From the NCBI GenBank assembly GCA_037176845.1, contig JAYKXP010000064.1, positions 248,001 through 312,000 of the forward strand: DNA of 64,000 nucleotides. The letters run 5' to 3'. A model generated the notes under the pieces. It searched no databases and was not told where the DNA came from. It saw only the letters and a list, made by a program, of their open reading frames with translations. The position numbers and the translations under genes were made by a program. Origin of the DNA: Paramarasmius palmivorus. Taxonomy: Eukaryota; Basidiomycota; Agaricomycetes; Agaricales; Marasmiaceae. Positions 1 to 10,540 of this stretch are shown here, piece by piece (the stretch's first letter is position 1; the number at the start of each line of letters is the position of its first letter).

Positions 1-52
1 GCAAGACTTTCAAATTGCTTATATTGATATAATCGCTGACTCGCATTTTTAG

Positions 53-1291
53 GTCTCTATGTCCTCCTTCTCTTCGTGGCCTGTAACATCCGCGATAGCA
101 AAAAGTATAGAGGTCGTAGTCTCTACACGGCTGCAACAGTCGCACTATTTTTGGTTGCTACAATCAGCAATATTGCGAATAGTATTGACTGGGTCAGAGC
201 CGTGATCGAATGGGTAGACGACGCAGTAGCTGAATCCGAAACACCTCTGTCGACGGCAGATGAGTTTACATTTAGAGTTTTGCTGTAAGTCTACTGTTTT
301 TCGCCGAAAGAAACGTGCTAAATAATTTCCCCAATACAGCGCGCTCGAGGTACTCTCATCTGTGCTATCCAAGTAAGTGTATATACTACAGCGCGATTTC
401 TGTAAACTGACCATGAAAAGTGTGCTACTCCAAGTTGTCCTCGTACGTCAAGTTGATGATCACCACCTCAAATTACTGAAACAAGATAGCTTCACCGTGT
501 TTATATGTTATGGAACGAGAAAGTAGCAGGTCCTCACGTTCCACTTTTATTTGTCTCCAATCGTGAGTTTCCGCTCCCCGTGTACCTCGGTAGATAATGA
601 CCGTTTTTGAGTCATTGGGGTTGTTGGAGGGATCATGATGACAGTCGGCCTCTTTGACGCGTTTAGCGACGTTGTGTTCCTACGAGGCAGAGTTATGTTT
701 CTCGGTTGGGAGATCACAGCTGCGGTGATTACATTCTGGATTTCAGTCTTGATAGGTGAATTGCTGTTCTCATTTCCACGGTGGCTTAGGAAGCACTGAT
801 CTCAATACATACTTAGCCTACAAGTTATGGAAAGCAAGTGTCAGGAACCAAAGGATCTTCCCATTAGGATCAGTCATGTAACTATGACTTCGGCTCGTCA
901 GATGAAGCTACCACTCACCCAAAATTACTCAGTCTCGATTCGGGGATCCTATATCCGATTTGTCTGGTTAGCGATCTAATCATTTATGGCAAATACCAAG
1001 AAAACAATGGTGAAAATATTGCATTTGACTTTGCACCGTTTGTAACTCAGATGGCGGTATGTTGTCCTCCTACACCCTTTATATTGTCGTCGATTAATTA
1101 AGTATTATATTCGAAAGGGCATCGCGGTTGCGATTATCCTTGTTAGATCAAACCTCGGAAGGTTCAGAGAGCCCGAATTTGAGACGGATGATCGTCTGGT
1201 GCGAGATAGTGATTTGGCCACTCTGGCACCCCCAGAACAAGGGCTGGCGAGGAGAGACCCTCCAAGCGACGGACAAAACAACAAATATTAG
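53..1291 (+). CDS. 7-helix membrane protein, copy 1 (5' end outside window)
   Basis: Multi-pass membrane protein of a type common in Agaricomycetes; I do not know its function. The visible exons are 53-284, 340-372, 421-442, 490-562, 612-755, 817-877, 933-1056 and 1118-1291, with a stop TAG at 1289. Phases join without a stop, and the total fits copies 2 and 3 once their first two exons (about 70 bases) are added, so those lie left of the window. Hydrophobic stretches match the helices of the other copies; the third helix is followed by the block LHRVYMLWNEK that marks this family. The C-terminal tail after the last helix is polar and acidic and ends in NNKY. It is the first of three tandem paralogues, each followed by a dehydrogenase gene on the opposite strand. 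Copy 1 is about as diverged from copy 2 as copy 2 is from copy 3. A receptor or transporter role is possible but unsupported. Confidence 0.8.
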
Positions 1292-1525
1292 GAGAACAGG
1301 AATGCACATCTGTCAATGCTCAGACGTAGGACTACTTTGTTGACGAGATGACGAAACAATCATGGGATAGGGATTATACCGGACTACACTATGCTCGCTA
1401 TTGTACCATTGGTAAATCACATCGAAAACTTTGAATCCGTTACAGCTGTATATTACAGATCTATAAAGCCCAAATCCTCTCTGAACGAGTCTGGTCCTAC
1501 CATGGGATAACTCCTCTCTATCACT

Positions 1526-1665
1526 TTAGAACAGCCCCCCTTCCAACCCCAACGATGCCCAATCCGCGAGTAGTTGACTCAGCCGTTTTGCCACCCCCTG
1601 AGTGAATTCGTTCAATTTAGTCGTAGCGATTCCGAAACCTGGCGTGACGGAGTTGATGAAGAGCA
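1526..1665 (-). pseudogene. Short-chain dehydrogenase stub, copy 1
   Basis: Only the C-terminal end of the dehydrogenase found at 7736-8526 can be recognised here. The minus-strand frame reads INSVTPGF, then TTKLNEF, then LLADWASLGLE before a TAA at 1526, matching the last 50 or so residues of the intact copy. The cofactor-binding half, the active-site Tyr/Lys region and the first exon are absent upstream, where the next 600 bases show no similarity. The remnant keeps the same position and orientation relative to membrane gene 1 as the two other dehydrogenases have to theirs, so it is what is left of the first module after a deletion. Module 1 is shorter than the others by about 1.1 kb, in line with that. 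Confidence 0.8.
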
Positions 1666-1753
1666 ATCGGTGGCAAAGCGGCTGCTTCTCATTATGCATA
1701 TTTCCTGTTGTGCCCTGAGTTGAAACTTGTCCAGTGGCCCATTTTTTTTGCAA

Positions 1754-2170
1754 AAATTGCTCAGGAAAGCCTGTGGCTCAGCTCAATTTAAAACTAGACA
1801 ATAACCCGACTGTCAACAGAAACTCTACTTAGTACTCTGTCGTTAAGCGACGGCAAAGCCCGGTTGTTTCTACATCACTTGTGATCGTCGGTGTGTATCG
1901 TCAGTCTGGTTCTCGAGACTAGGTTGTTTCTTCCCTCGCCTTCGATTTTCACACGATGAACTGTCCACTACTCGGAACGCCTGTGACCTTGCTTCCCCTC
2001 TTACTTCTTTGTCTCCATGCCAAGGCCTTCGAGTTCGGGTTAGCCCTACTGCAATATCGACCAACAGCCGCGTGTCTGAAACTTTGTAGATCAATCAACC
2101 CATCCGACCAACATACCACTACTAAAGTGGTCGCCAAGACACATTTACATGGCTTCGCAAGTCACATCGT
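1754..2170. other. Intergenic, junction of modules 1 and 2
   Basis: No gene recognised. Open frames on both strands here have no coherent splicing or similarity to the other modules. This is probably the scar of the deletion that removed most of dehydrogenase copy 1. Confidence 0.5.
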
Positions 2171-2205
2171 TTCAGGCTGGCATAACCTAGCCATTTCGCG
2201 CCCAA
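2171..2205. repeat. Upstream repeat shared by modules 2 and 3 (first copy)
   Basis: A block of about 35 bases beginning TTCAGGCTGGCATAACC is repeated with few changes at 5790-5824. The following segment to the start codon is also similar (for example the stretch around 2268-2335 and 5908-5975). This marks the left part of the duplicated unit and includes the promoter of the membrane gene. Confidence 0.7.
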
Positions 2206-2350
2206 CTTTGACAGTTTGGTTATTCCAAGAAATTGATGAAGAAAGCTTGTCAGGGCTAAAGTGCTAATACCCAGATGTGATCATTTTCCGCTACCTTGAT
2301 TGCACTGGTGGTGCTGTTCGGTATTCGCTACTTGTGGAAAATGTTGATAG

Positions 2351-2357
2351 TATAAAG
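2351..2357 (+). promoter_or_regulatory. Putative TATA box of membrane gene 2
   Basis: TATAAAG 48 bases upstream of the ATG at 2399. The same element occurs at the matching place before copy 3 (5990-5996), which supports both the promoter call and the chosen start codons. Confidence 0.6.
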
Positions 2358-2398
2358 AGTGGACCAGATTTCAAGGCGGACTTTTAAAAGCCATACCA

Positions 2399-3757
2399 AT
2401 GGATCATTCCTATTACGCACCAGCCATTTTCCCAATCGCATCCCTTTTGGTCAGTGCCCATATTTCATGATCGTAGATTGGCTCCATCTTACATCTGGAT
2501 ATTTACAGGTTGCGTACTTTGGTTACGGTCGGCCATCCATGTTGATTGTAATGACATGGTCACGTTCTGACATTCATTTAGGTCTATACGTCCTTCTCCT
2601 GCTCGTAAGATGCAATATTCGTGATGGAAAGAAGTACAGGGGTTATTACCTCTACACGGCTATGACAGCAGCACTGTTCTTGTTTGCTACGATCAGCAAT
2701 ATTGCCTATAGTATTGACTACGCCCAAGAAACGACTGATTGGGTCTTCGGCGATATCTTACGAGCTCTGATGTGAGTTTACTTTGTTTTTCGCAGGGATG
2801 AAGCACTAAAGAGTTACAAGGGCGGTCGAGATCCTTTTGTCAGTGCTATCCAAGTAAGTGAATATTAATAGATTGCGATTTAATATACTGACCGTGAAAA
2901 GTGTTTTAGTCGAAGTAGTCCTTGTACGTAAGTCTACAGGTCATCACGCCAAAGTACTGATATGAGATAGCTGCATCGTGTTTACATCTTATGGAACGAG
3001 AAGGTGGCGATTCCTCATGCTCCGTTTTTGCTGCTTGCAAACCGTGAGTTTCTGCTCTTCGGGAACCACAGCAGCAGATGACGATTTTTTTCTAGTCATT
3101 GGCATTGTTGGAGGGATTATGATGACGGTCGGCCTCTCGTATGCGCCTAGCTATACTCCGTACCTACGAGGCAGTCAAATGTTGCTCGGCTGGGAGATAA
3201 CCGCTGCGGCGATTACATTATGGGTTTCAGTCTTAATAGGTGAATGCCATAATGTCTCCAAAGCGTCCCAAGGTACTGATACAAACGTAGGCTACAAGAT
3301 ATGGAAAGCGAGTGCCAAAAACCAAAAGGCCTTTCCGTTAGGATCACTCATGTAAGTCCGATTTCGACAAAGACAGTTGGCGCTCATCCTCACTGAGCCA
3401 GTCTCGATTCGGGAATCCTATATCCAGTCTGTATGGTTATCGACCTAGTCCTCTATATCAAATATCAGGAGAGCGACGAGAAATATATGGCCTTCTCCTT
3501 TAGGCCGTTTCCTACTCAGATGGCGGTATGTTGTCCTCCTACAACCCTTATATTGTCGTCGATTAATCAAGCATTATATTCAAAAGGGCATTGCGGTTGC
3601 GATTATCCTTGTTAGATCAAGCCTCGGAAGGTTCAAAGAGCCTAATTTTAAAACGGATGATCGTCTGGTGCGAGATAGTGATTTGGCTACTCTGGCGCCG
3701 CCGGAACAAGGGATCGCGAGGGAGCCTCTAAGCGACGGACAGAACAACAAATATTAG
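2399..3757 (+). CDS. 7-helix membrane protein, copy 2
   Basis: Intact tandem paralogue of unknown function. Ten exons join in frame: 2399-2449, 2509-2527, 2582-2771, 2821-2853, 2902-2923, 2971-3043, 3096-3239, 3291-3351, 3402-3525 and 3587-3757, giving 295 residues. Exons 2, 4 and 5 are only 19, 33 and 22 bases. About seven hydrophobic helices are seen, with the family blocks VAYFGYG (exons 2/3), NIRD-KKYRG after helix 1 and LHRVYILWNEK after helix 3. The tail after the last helix is polar, with LATLAP. The start is fixed by the TATA box 48 bases upstream and by alignment with copy 3. It faces the pseudogene of dehydrogenase copy 2. Topology resembles seven-helix receptors, but no receptor motif is visible and function is not claimed. 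Confidence 0.85.
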
Positions 3758-3944
3758 GAGAACCGGAATGCATGTCCCTCAAGCCTTCGACGTAGGAGTA
3801 CTCTGTGAACGAGATGTCAGGAATCCGGCAGCATGGAAATTTTGCTTGTGAGATTGAACCCACTGATTAACCTTTTAGTATACCGAACTATGCTCGCTAT
3901 GGCACCATTTGTCGAGCACACCAATTAAGTAGAATCTGTTACAG

Positions 3945-4742
3945 CTAGATAATACAGAGCGCAAATCTCTTCCCCCCTTTATCACTCAAGGATAGCCCCG
4001 TCTCCCGTTTCAGTTCTTCCAGCAATGCCCAATCCGCGAGCAACTCTGCCGCCTTCTCAGTCGTCTTGCCGCCCTGAGCGAATCCGTTCAACTTGGTCAT
4101 AGTGAAACCCGGCGTTACGGAATTGATCTGGAATCCTTGGCCTTTCAACTCATTCGCCAAAGCGATCAAATAAGAATTCGCCGCCGCCTTGGAAGTGTTG
4201 TAAGCAACAACATGCAGGTAAGAGTCAGGTCGGCTCTGGCGGGTGTTGAATGTCATATCCGTCGATACGAGAAGTATGATGGGGTTTCTGGATTGACGAA
4301 GAAGGGGTTGAAAAGCCTGGGTGAATGACACCGTAAAAGTTGACTTCCATTGTATCCCTCAGGCTGATAACATCCGTATCAATGGCAGTCACATTTTGTG
4401 GGGCATCCGTTCGCGCAAGTCCAGCGTTATGCACAAGTACGTCAAGCTTTCCTTCCACTTCCTATACAGTCCTGGCAGCCGATTGGATGGATAACTTGGA
4501 TGTGACACCGAGCTGAAGAAATTTCACATTCGAAAGGCCTTCAGCGTGTAATGTTTTCCTGCGTTTAGTCAGTATCTGTGCTCAATATAAGACTGATTCT
4601 TAACTTACAAGGCCTCCTTTCCAGCCTGCTCGTTTCGTGCAGCGAGATAGACCGTGTACTTCTCCAGCTTTGAAGCCAGGAGGCGAACAAGGGCGAGTTC
4701 GATCCCAGTGTTCGATCCCGTAACGAGTATAATGCGAGACAT
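3945..4742 (-). pseudogene. Short-chain dehydrogenase, copy 2, broken
   Basis: Paralogue of the intact dehydrogenase at 7736-8526 with the same two-exon layout (4609-4742 and 3945-4558). Three lesions are visible. The cofactor motif TGxxxGxG reads TGSNTGIE, so the last glycine is glutamate. The codon matching Gln77 of copy 3 is TAG (around 4468). About 5 bases are missing near 4325, between the blocks FYGVIH and TQAF, which shifts the frame. Downstream the sequence still reads well, including STDM, YNTSK and VTPGF, so decay is recent. The enzyme would lack both cofactor binding and its catalytic half. Confidence 0.85.
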
Positions 4743-5789
4743 TGTTGAGGTTTCGATGATGGTGGTTTGTGAAAACAATGACTAACCCCTATCCGCCAAA
4801 GGATCCATTCCATTCCAAGCCCTTCACACATGGCAGCTTCCTTATGCTGCGCGCGGACTACAACCTTTCGACATCCAAGCGCTGATTCCGGATTTCTCCT
4901 TGTAGTAGACGATGATCGAGTCGCAACCTCCAAGATTTGATAATGCCCTGGCATCGGGACAAAGTACTCAATTCTTCGGGCTGACTATCTTTGCAGAAAC
5001 TGTTCTTCAATTCATGTCCTAAGTCGTTTTGATTAGTTCGGTCTTACTCCTTGTGTTGAAAATACTCCAGCTGTTACCTGACTCACCTAAGATTCATCAA
5101 GACTCTTCGTTTGGGATTTCTACGCACCCATCCTTCCCTATCATTCTATGACCAACTATGAGTAGCTGATCGATTTTGGCCATAACGCTAGCTGGTAACG
5201 GTAGTAGAGCGGTCAGAACTGCAGGTGGAATTCATCAGTTCATCTACTTATTGTATCATGGGGTCAGTACTCACAGAAGCTTATCCCGCTCATTCCGAGT
5301 TAGTAGAGAGACCCTGACTCGGGCGCTCATGGTGGTACGAGGAAGACCGGCAAACAAAAGGGTTGGCGCCCATGTTGCGCCCATGAGATCACGCGGTCCC
5401 CAATCAAATGTAGTAAGTAGTTCACGTGTTGGTTTCTGTGAGCCTTTTCCTCCTACTTTCACGATGCCTGAACCTCATCCACTACGAGTTCTACACATAT
5501 ACTTAGCACTTTCAGAAAATATTTGTGAGTCGATGGCTGAAGAGACTCCTGGCATTAGTTTGAGTGGCGGGAATAACTTGAATTATCCCTCGTGAGTAAT
5601 CTCCCCGTCGCCTCATTTTTCTATGTCCAGACACCATTGGCCAAGCCGAATCAATCCGATGTAACAATATGGTGGCACTAATGAATCAACTATAGCGCAC
5701 AAATTTGAAAATGGTAGATTTATTAACACACTTGCCGGTACTAGAGCGGTCAGCGACATTTAGTCGCACAACTCTACAGCTTGCATTGT
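4743..5789. other. Intergenic between modules 2 and 3
   Basis: Upstream region of dehydrogenase copy 2 and spacer before module 3. A short phrase around AGAGCGGTCAG occurs twice (near 5206 and 5748). The 139-codon open frame at 5176-5595 shows no family features and no paralogue, so I do not call it. Confidence 0.5.
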
Positions 5790-5824
5790 TTCAGACTGGC
5801 ATAACCTAGCTATTTTGCGCCCAA
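5790..5824. repeat. Upstream repeat shared by modules 2 and 3 (second copy)
   Basis: Second copy of the 35-base block at 2171-2205, again about 210-240 bases before the start codon of the membrane gene. Confidence 0.7.
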
Positions 5825-5989
5825 GGTGAGTGGCGTATGATGATGATTTCTGACAGTTCAGTATTCAAGAAATTGATAAATGGGCTCCTAAGGACTGATA
5901 CTTGACTGATACCCAGATGATCATTTTCACGATTCTACCCTGATTGCAACGGTGATGTTGTTCGGTATACGCGTCGTGAAAAAATGTGG

Positions 5990-5996
5990 TATAAAG
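5990..5996 (+). promoter_or_regulatory. Putative TATA box of membrane gene 3
   Basis: TATAAAG 44 bases upstream of the ATG at 6034, at the same place as in copy 2. Confidence 0.6.
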
Positions 5997-6033
5997 GCTA
6001 GCTCGTTCGTGCGATTATCTGACAATCCGAGTC

Positions 6034-7457
6034 ATGGCCCTTTCATACTACGCAAAGAGAGTAGTCATCCTCCCCATCACAACCCTTTCGGTCAGTGCCC
6101 ATATTCCTTCAAGATTGTAAATTGGCGATCTCACATGTAGATAAAACAGGTTGCGTATTTTGGTTACGGTCGGTTACTCACTCATATTTGGTATGGACAT
6201 GATGTTCATACGTCTGTCTAGGTTTCTACGCTCTCCTCCTGCTCGTGCAGTGTAACATCCGCGATAGCAAAAAGTACAGGGGTCGTGACCTCTACACAGC
6301 TATGACAGTGGCACTATTCCTGTTTGCTACGATCAGCAATATCACGAACAGTGTCGACTATGTCCAAGATAGAATTTACTGGGTGGACAGGGTCACTAGT
6401 TCAACTACCAGAAGACCTCCCTCTGCAGTAAATGAGGATATATCTAGGGCTTTGTTGTGAGTGTAGCTTGATTTTCGCTGGAAGGAAGGCGCTGAAGCGT
6501 CCCTCAAATGAAGAGCGCTCGAGATACTTTCGTCTGTGCTATCCAAGTAGGTGTACATCCTGACTCGGAAACATAATTTCGGTTCACTGACCTTGCCAAG
6601 TGTTCTAGTAGAAGTTGTCCTTGTACGTCAGGCCAACAATCACCACGTCAAAGTACTAACACGATATAGCTTCATCGCGTTTACATTCTATGGAACGAGA
6701 AAGTGGCAATTCCCCATGCTCCATTTTTGCTGATCATCAACCGTGAGTCTCCACTCTCTATGAACTTTAGCAGATGATGATTGTCATCTAGTCATTGGCG
6801 TTGTTGGAGGGATTATCATGACTGTTACCCTTTATTACGCGCCAAACGACACTCTATTCCTACGAGGTAGTCGAATGCTGCTCGGCTGGGAGATAGCCGC
6901 TGCTGTGATTACATTTTGGGTTTCCTTCTTGATAGGTAAAGCCAGAAATCTCTTCCTCGGCGTACTCATTCAGAGGCGATGAGGCTGACACAAACATAGG
7001 CCTCAAGATATGGAAAGCGAGCTCCATGAAACAAAAGATCTTCCCATTAGGATCAGTCATGTAAGCCTAATTTCGCCTTGTCAAAAGTTATCACTCACCC
7101 AATTGAGCAGTCTTGACTCTGGAATTCTCTACTCAATCTGTATGGTCATAGATCTAATCCTTTATGGAAAAAATCAGGAAAACGACGGGGATGATATGGT
7201 ATTCTTTTTTACACCATTTCTTACTGAGATGGCGGTATGTTCCATTCCTATGGCCTTTCTATATTTATTGATTGTTTTACCTTCGTCAGGGTATCACGGT
7301 TACAATAATTTTGGTCAGGTCGAGCCTTGGAAGGTTCAGAGAACCTGGACTTGAAGACAAGGATTTGGCGCGAGACAGTGACTTGGCCACTCTGGCGCCT
7401 CCAGACCAAGGAACCGTGAATAGGGAACATATAAACGGAGGACAGTTCAAATACTAG
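6034..7457 (+). CDS. 7-helix membrane protein, copy 3
   Basis: Intact third paralogue, unknown function. Ten exons join with consistent phases: 6034-6090, 6150-6168, 6222-6456, 6514-6546, 6601-6622, 6670-6742, 6792-6935, 7000-7060, 7111-7234 and 7290-7457, giving 311 residues. Hydrophobic segments: the N-terminal region through FYALLLLV; TAMTVALFLFATISNI; ALEILSSVLSNVLVEVVL; APFLLIINLIGVVGGII; AAAVITFWVSFLIG; GILYSICMVIDLILY; GITVTIILV. A loop of about 30 residues between helices 2 and 3 is the most variable part among the copies (TTRRPPSA here). The tail is polar and acidic. It converges on the intact dehydrogenase, with 278 bases between the two stops, and is the only module in which both genes are intact. 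Confidence 0.85.
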
Positions 7458-7735
7458 GAGACGCACCAGGCTGTCCAGGCTTTGACAAGTTCAGGATCGT
7501 CAATGTACCTCCGATGGCTCTATGGACAGTAATTACTCTAAAATATCTTCGTGGTGACGTTAGCTTGCATTTCGATATTAAATCTTGCTGTAATGGATCG
7601 CCAACGCCTCAACTTTTGAACCCATGTATACGGAGCCGTACTATACGCTTTATTGTACGTTTAATCAAACCGACGTTTTGATCGATTACAGCCACATATT
7701 ACACAGACCGAATTCCTTTCTAAACGAGTATCCTT

Positions 7736-8526
7736 CTACCATGGGAACTCCCCTTTATCACTCCAGAACAAGCCAGTCTTCCCCTCCAGCTCCCCTTCTA
7801 ACAATGCCCATTCTGCGAGCAACTCCGCCGCATTCTCCGTCGTCTTGCCTCCTTCAGCGAATCCGTTCAACTTGGTCGTAGTGAAGCCGGGCGTGACCGA
7901 GTTGATCTTGAAGCCTTCGCTTTTTAACTCATTGGCCAAAGCGATCAGGTAGGAGTTTGCCGCCGCCTTGGAGGTGTTATAGGCGACAACATGCATATAA
8001 GAGTCGGGTCGGCTCTGGTGGGTGTTGGATGCCATATCCGTCGATACGAGAAGTATGATGGGATTGTTGGATTGGCGAAGAAGGGGTAGAAAGGCCTGGG
8101 TAGTATGAATGACACCATAGAGGTTAACCTCCATTGTATCCCTGATAACGTTCGTATCGACGGAGGTCGCATTTTGTGGAGCATCCATTCGAGCGAGTCC
8201 AGCATTATGAACGAGTACGTCGAGCTTTCCTTCCGCCTTCTGTACAATCTCGGAAGCCGATTGAATAGACGACTTGGATGTGACGTCGAGCTGAACAAAC
8301 TTCACGTTCAAAAGGCCTTCAGCGTGTAGTGACTTCCTGCCGTCGACTAGAATCAGTATCTGGGTTCCAGATAAGAGCGATCTGCTACTTACAAGGCATC
8401 GTTCCCAGCCTTCTCGTTTCGTGCAGCGAGATAGACAGTGTGTTTTTCCGGCTTTGAAGCCAGGAGACGAACAAGGGCGAGTCCAATACCAGTGTTGGAT
8501 CCTGTAACGAGTATAACGCGAGACAT
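7736..8526 (-). CDS. Short-chain dehydrogenase/reductase (C-factor-like), intact
   Basis: NAD(P)-dependent oxidoreductase of the classical short-chain dehydrogenase family, probably cytosolic; substrate unknown. Two exons, 8393-8526 and 7736-8336, encode 244 residues, the normal family length. Visible motifs: TGSNTGIG (residues 8-15, Rossmann cofactor loop), HNAG (88-91), catalytic Ser near 143 in LLVSTDM, and the YxxxK pair Tyr164/Lys168 in AYNTSK, followed by VTPGF. The first exon ends in a GTAAGT donor and exon 2 starts after GGCAG; only this acceptor keeps the frame. A TATAAAG-like element lies near 8667-8673 on this strand. It converges on membrane gene 3 and is the only surviving member of the three tandem dehydrogenase copies, so the module's enzyme function, if any, rests on it. 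Confidence 0.9.
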
Positions 8527-8952
8527 TGCTGAGGTTGCGATGATGGTGGTTTGTGTCTAAGGCGAAAAAATGACGTCATCGACCTGATAATAATAGGATA
8601 GGGGCTCACATGCGAGGGACTAGGGAACGATTCGATTCGATTCGATTCTGAAGTTGTTACAAGCTCTTTATATTTTATGTGGTAGTGTGCGGCATGATGA
8701 TAGTTACGCGTACTGAACGCATATGCCGTAGGGCTTGGCTGGCGTTGAGTCAGCACTGAGTACTGAGTGACCAAGCTTCGGGTTGATGTGGGTGAAGTAC
8801 TAGTGGGTCGACTCGGTTGGCTTCCGAGAGTTATTATGCAATATCACATATCCCTCCAATACTTCGTTTTCTATAAGTTATGATTGTCACTTTAAATCTC
8901 CTGAGAATCACTACCACACCGCTTGCGATCGAGAGGCGGTTGATTCTCAAGA
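8527..8952. other. Intergenic, upstream of the dehydrogenase
   Basis: Promoter side of the dehydrogenase and 3' side of the next gene. Contains a short TTCGA tandem repeat at about 8630-8648. Nothing else recognised. Confidence 0.5.
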
Positions 8953-10175
8953 CTATGAAAATCTCCCATCCGGGCCTAGGATATATAATACAATGGACGT
9001 TTCCTGACGTATGTAGACCCGAAAAGACCTAGGGTTCTGGATCTCCGTGCTACGAATGACTTGTCGAAGTAAAGACGTGGTGTATTTCTCGTGGTATTGA
9101 TGAAATACACCGTCTGCCTGCATTTTACGATTAGCAGGATCCCTAGAGATGTAAATCACAAGGGACGCCAGCTGTGGTAGTCGATTGGCTAGTTCCAGGC
9201 ATGGTTTCTGTTTGATCCAACAATTAAACGCCGCTAAATACATTAGATTAAGAACGGCTCACCACTATGTCACGATGGGAATTCAACTTATTACTCCCAA
9301 CGTCATGAGAATTTATAGATATACTCCATTCCTCTAGCCTCTGACATGCTTCGTAGAGATGAGCGTTATGACTTCCAAATGCCCAGAAGCCTTCGTCATG
9401 TCCAGTGACAGCCAGTTTGGTGAGGGTTGCGGCATGTCGCGGTAGAACTGATTTTGCAAATCTAATGGCCAGCTTGCGGAAACGCACGCGTGACAGATAA
9501 GCGCTCAACTCCTGAATACGAAGCAAGATAATCGAGGAGCGCTGGTTCAATCCTCCATTGAACAGTGAGCTCTTTAAGATGTATCTTTTCGTCCCGAAGA
9601 GTTTGCCATAGGCCGGAGAGCAGGACAGAATTCGAAACCGATGAGATGCTATAAAGCAATCACCATGAGCATGTTGATGATAGGTGGGATGATTAGCGCA
9701 CTCACGCAAGGGAGTTGAGCAATTTAAAGCCTCTAATCACAGACGGTAGGTTCTTGCTCCAAACATTTTGTTTCTCCTCGCCGTCTTTATAATAAGAGTA
9801 CCTGGAGAACTTCCGAGACAGCCGATTCATTCCTCCGAAGGTCTTCCAGATAATACTGTAGTCTAATACTTGCACGCTGAGCTTTTGGACTGTGTAAGAA
9901 ATGTCCGATAATGACTTCAGTGCACTGGAATGCTCCAGAGCGGTTGACCTCTCATCTATTTTGACACTGGTGACAGCGAACATGAACGGAGTTGTGATGG
10001 CACGAAACCTTTTGCTGACGAGCCGAAGGTTTTTGAAGGTTTCGAACCGCTCCGGACTGGATTTGGGAAACTGCATCGGTAATTCAGGAAATGAAATTAA
10101 TGGAAGGGACAATGATCGTACGTGTGCAATGATTTCGAAAAGAAGTTCCGTGGGCAGAGTATCCAGACTGGCCAT
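8953..10175 (-). pseudogene. F-box/leucine-rich protein A, frame-broken
   Basis: Paralogue of the F-box protein at 10541-11807. Exon 1 (10122-10175) gives the 18-residue F-box start with LPTELLFEII. A 51-base intron without stops follows, then exons 9706-10070, 9263-9648 and 8953-9207. Repeat-region phrases such as KELTVQWRIEP, LDYLASYSG and GHDEGFWAFG match the neighbour. Between GVERLSV and LAIRFAK about 35 bases are missing compared with the neighbour, which changes the frame near 9480. No intron fits there. F-box proteins recruit substrates to SCF ubiquitin ligases; this copy would lose its C-terminal half, so I call it a pseudogene, though the rest is well preserved. Confidence 0.75.
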
Positions 10176-10540
10176 GGTAAAGCGCTCGAAGAGGTAAAGA
10201 AGGTTGTGAACGTAGCCTCTGTCTTTAAATACTTACTATTGTTGGACCAGGTGACCCATACTGTTGGGGCATTTTCCTATCAATATATCGGATCACCCGA
10301 AACCGTCCCCAGCCTCCCGAGCTTTTCTGTCAAGCTATTAAACCATCAGTCGACGGGGCGTCTAATCGGCGTTGATGGTGAATACTTAGGATGAGTTAGT
10401 GCTGTGTTGAAGCTGTAAATGCTATAAATCATTCACCCCAGATGGACACGTGCGTTTATATATCCGGATTTGTTATGAAGGTACATCGAAGGGCTACGCG
10501 AGTTAAAGTAAGAAACAGTACGATCCGCGACTGTTTTCTC

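Noticed and set aside
5176..5595. 139-codon plus-strand open frame between modules 2 and 3
   Set aside because: No counterpart in the other modules and no recognisable features.
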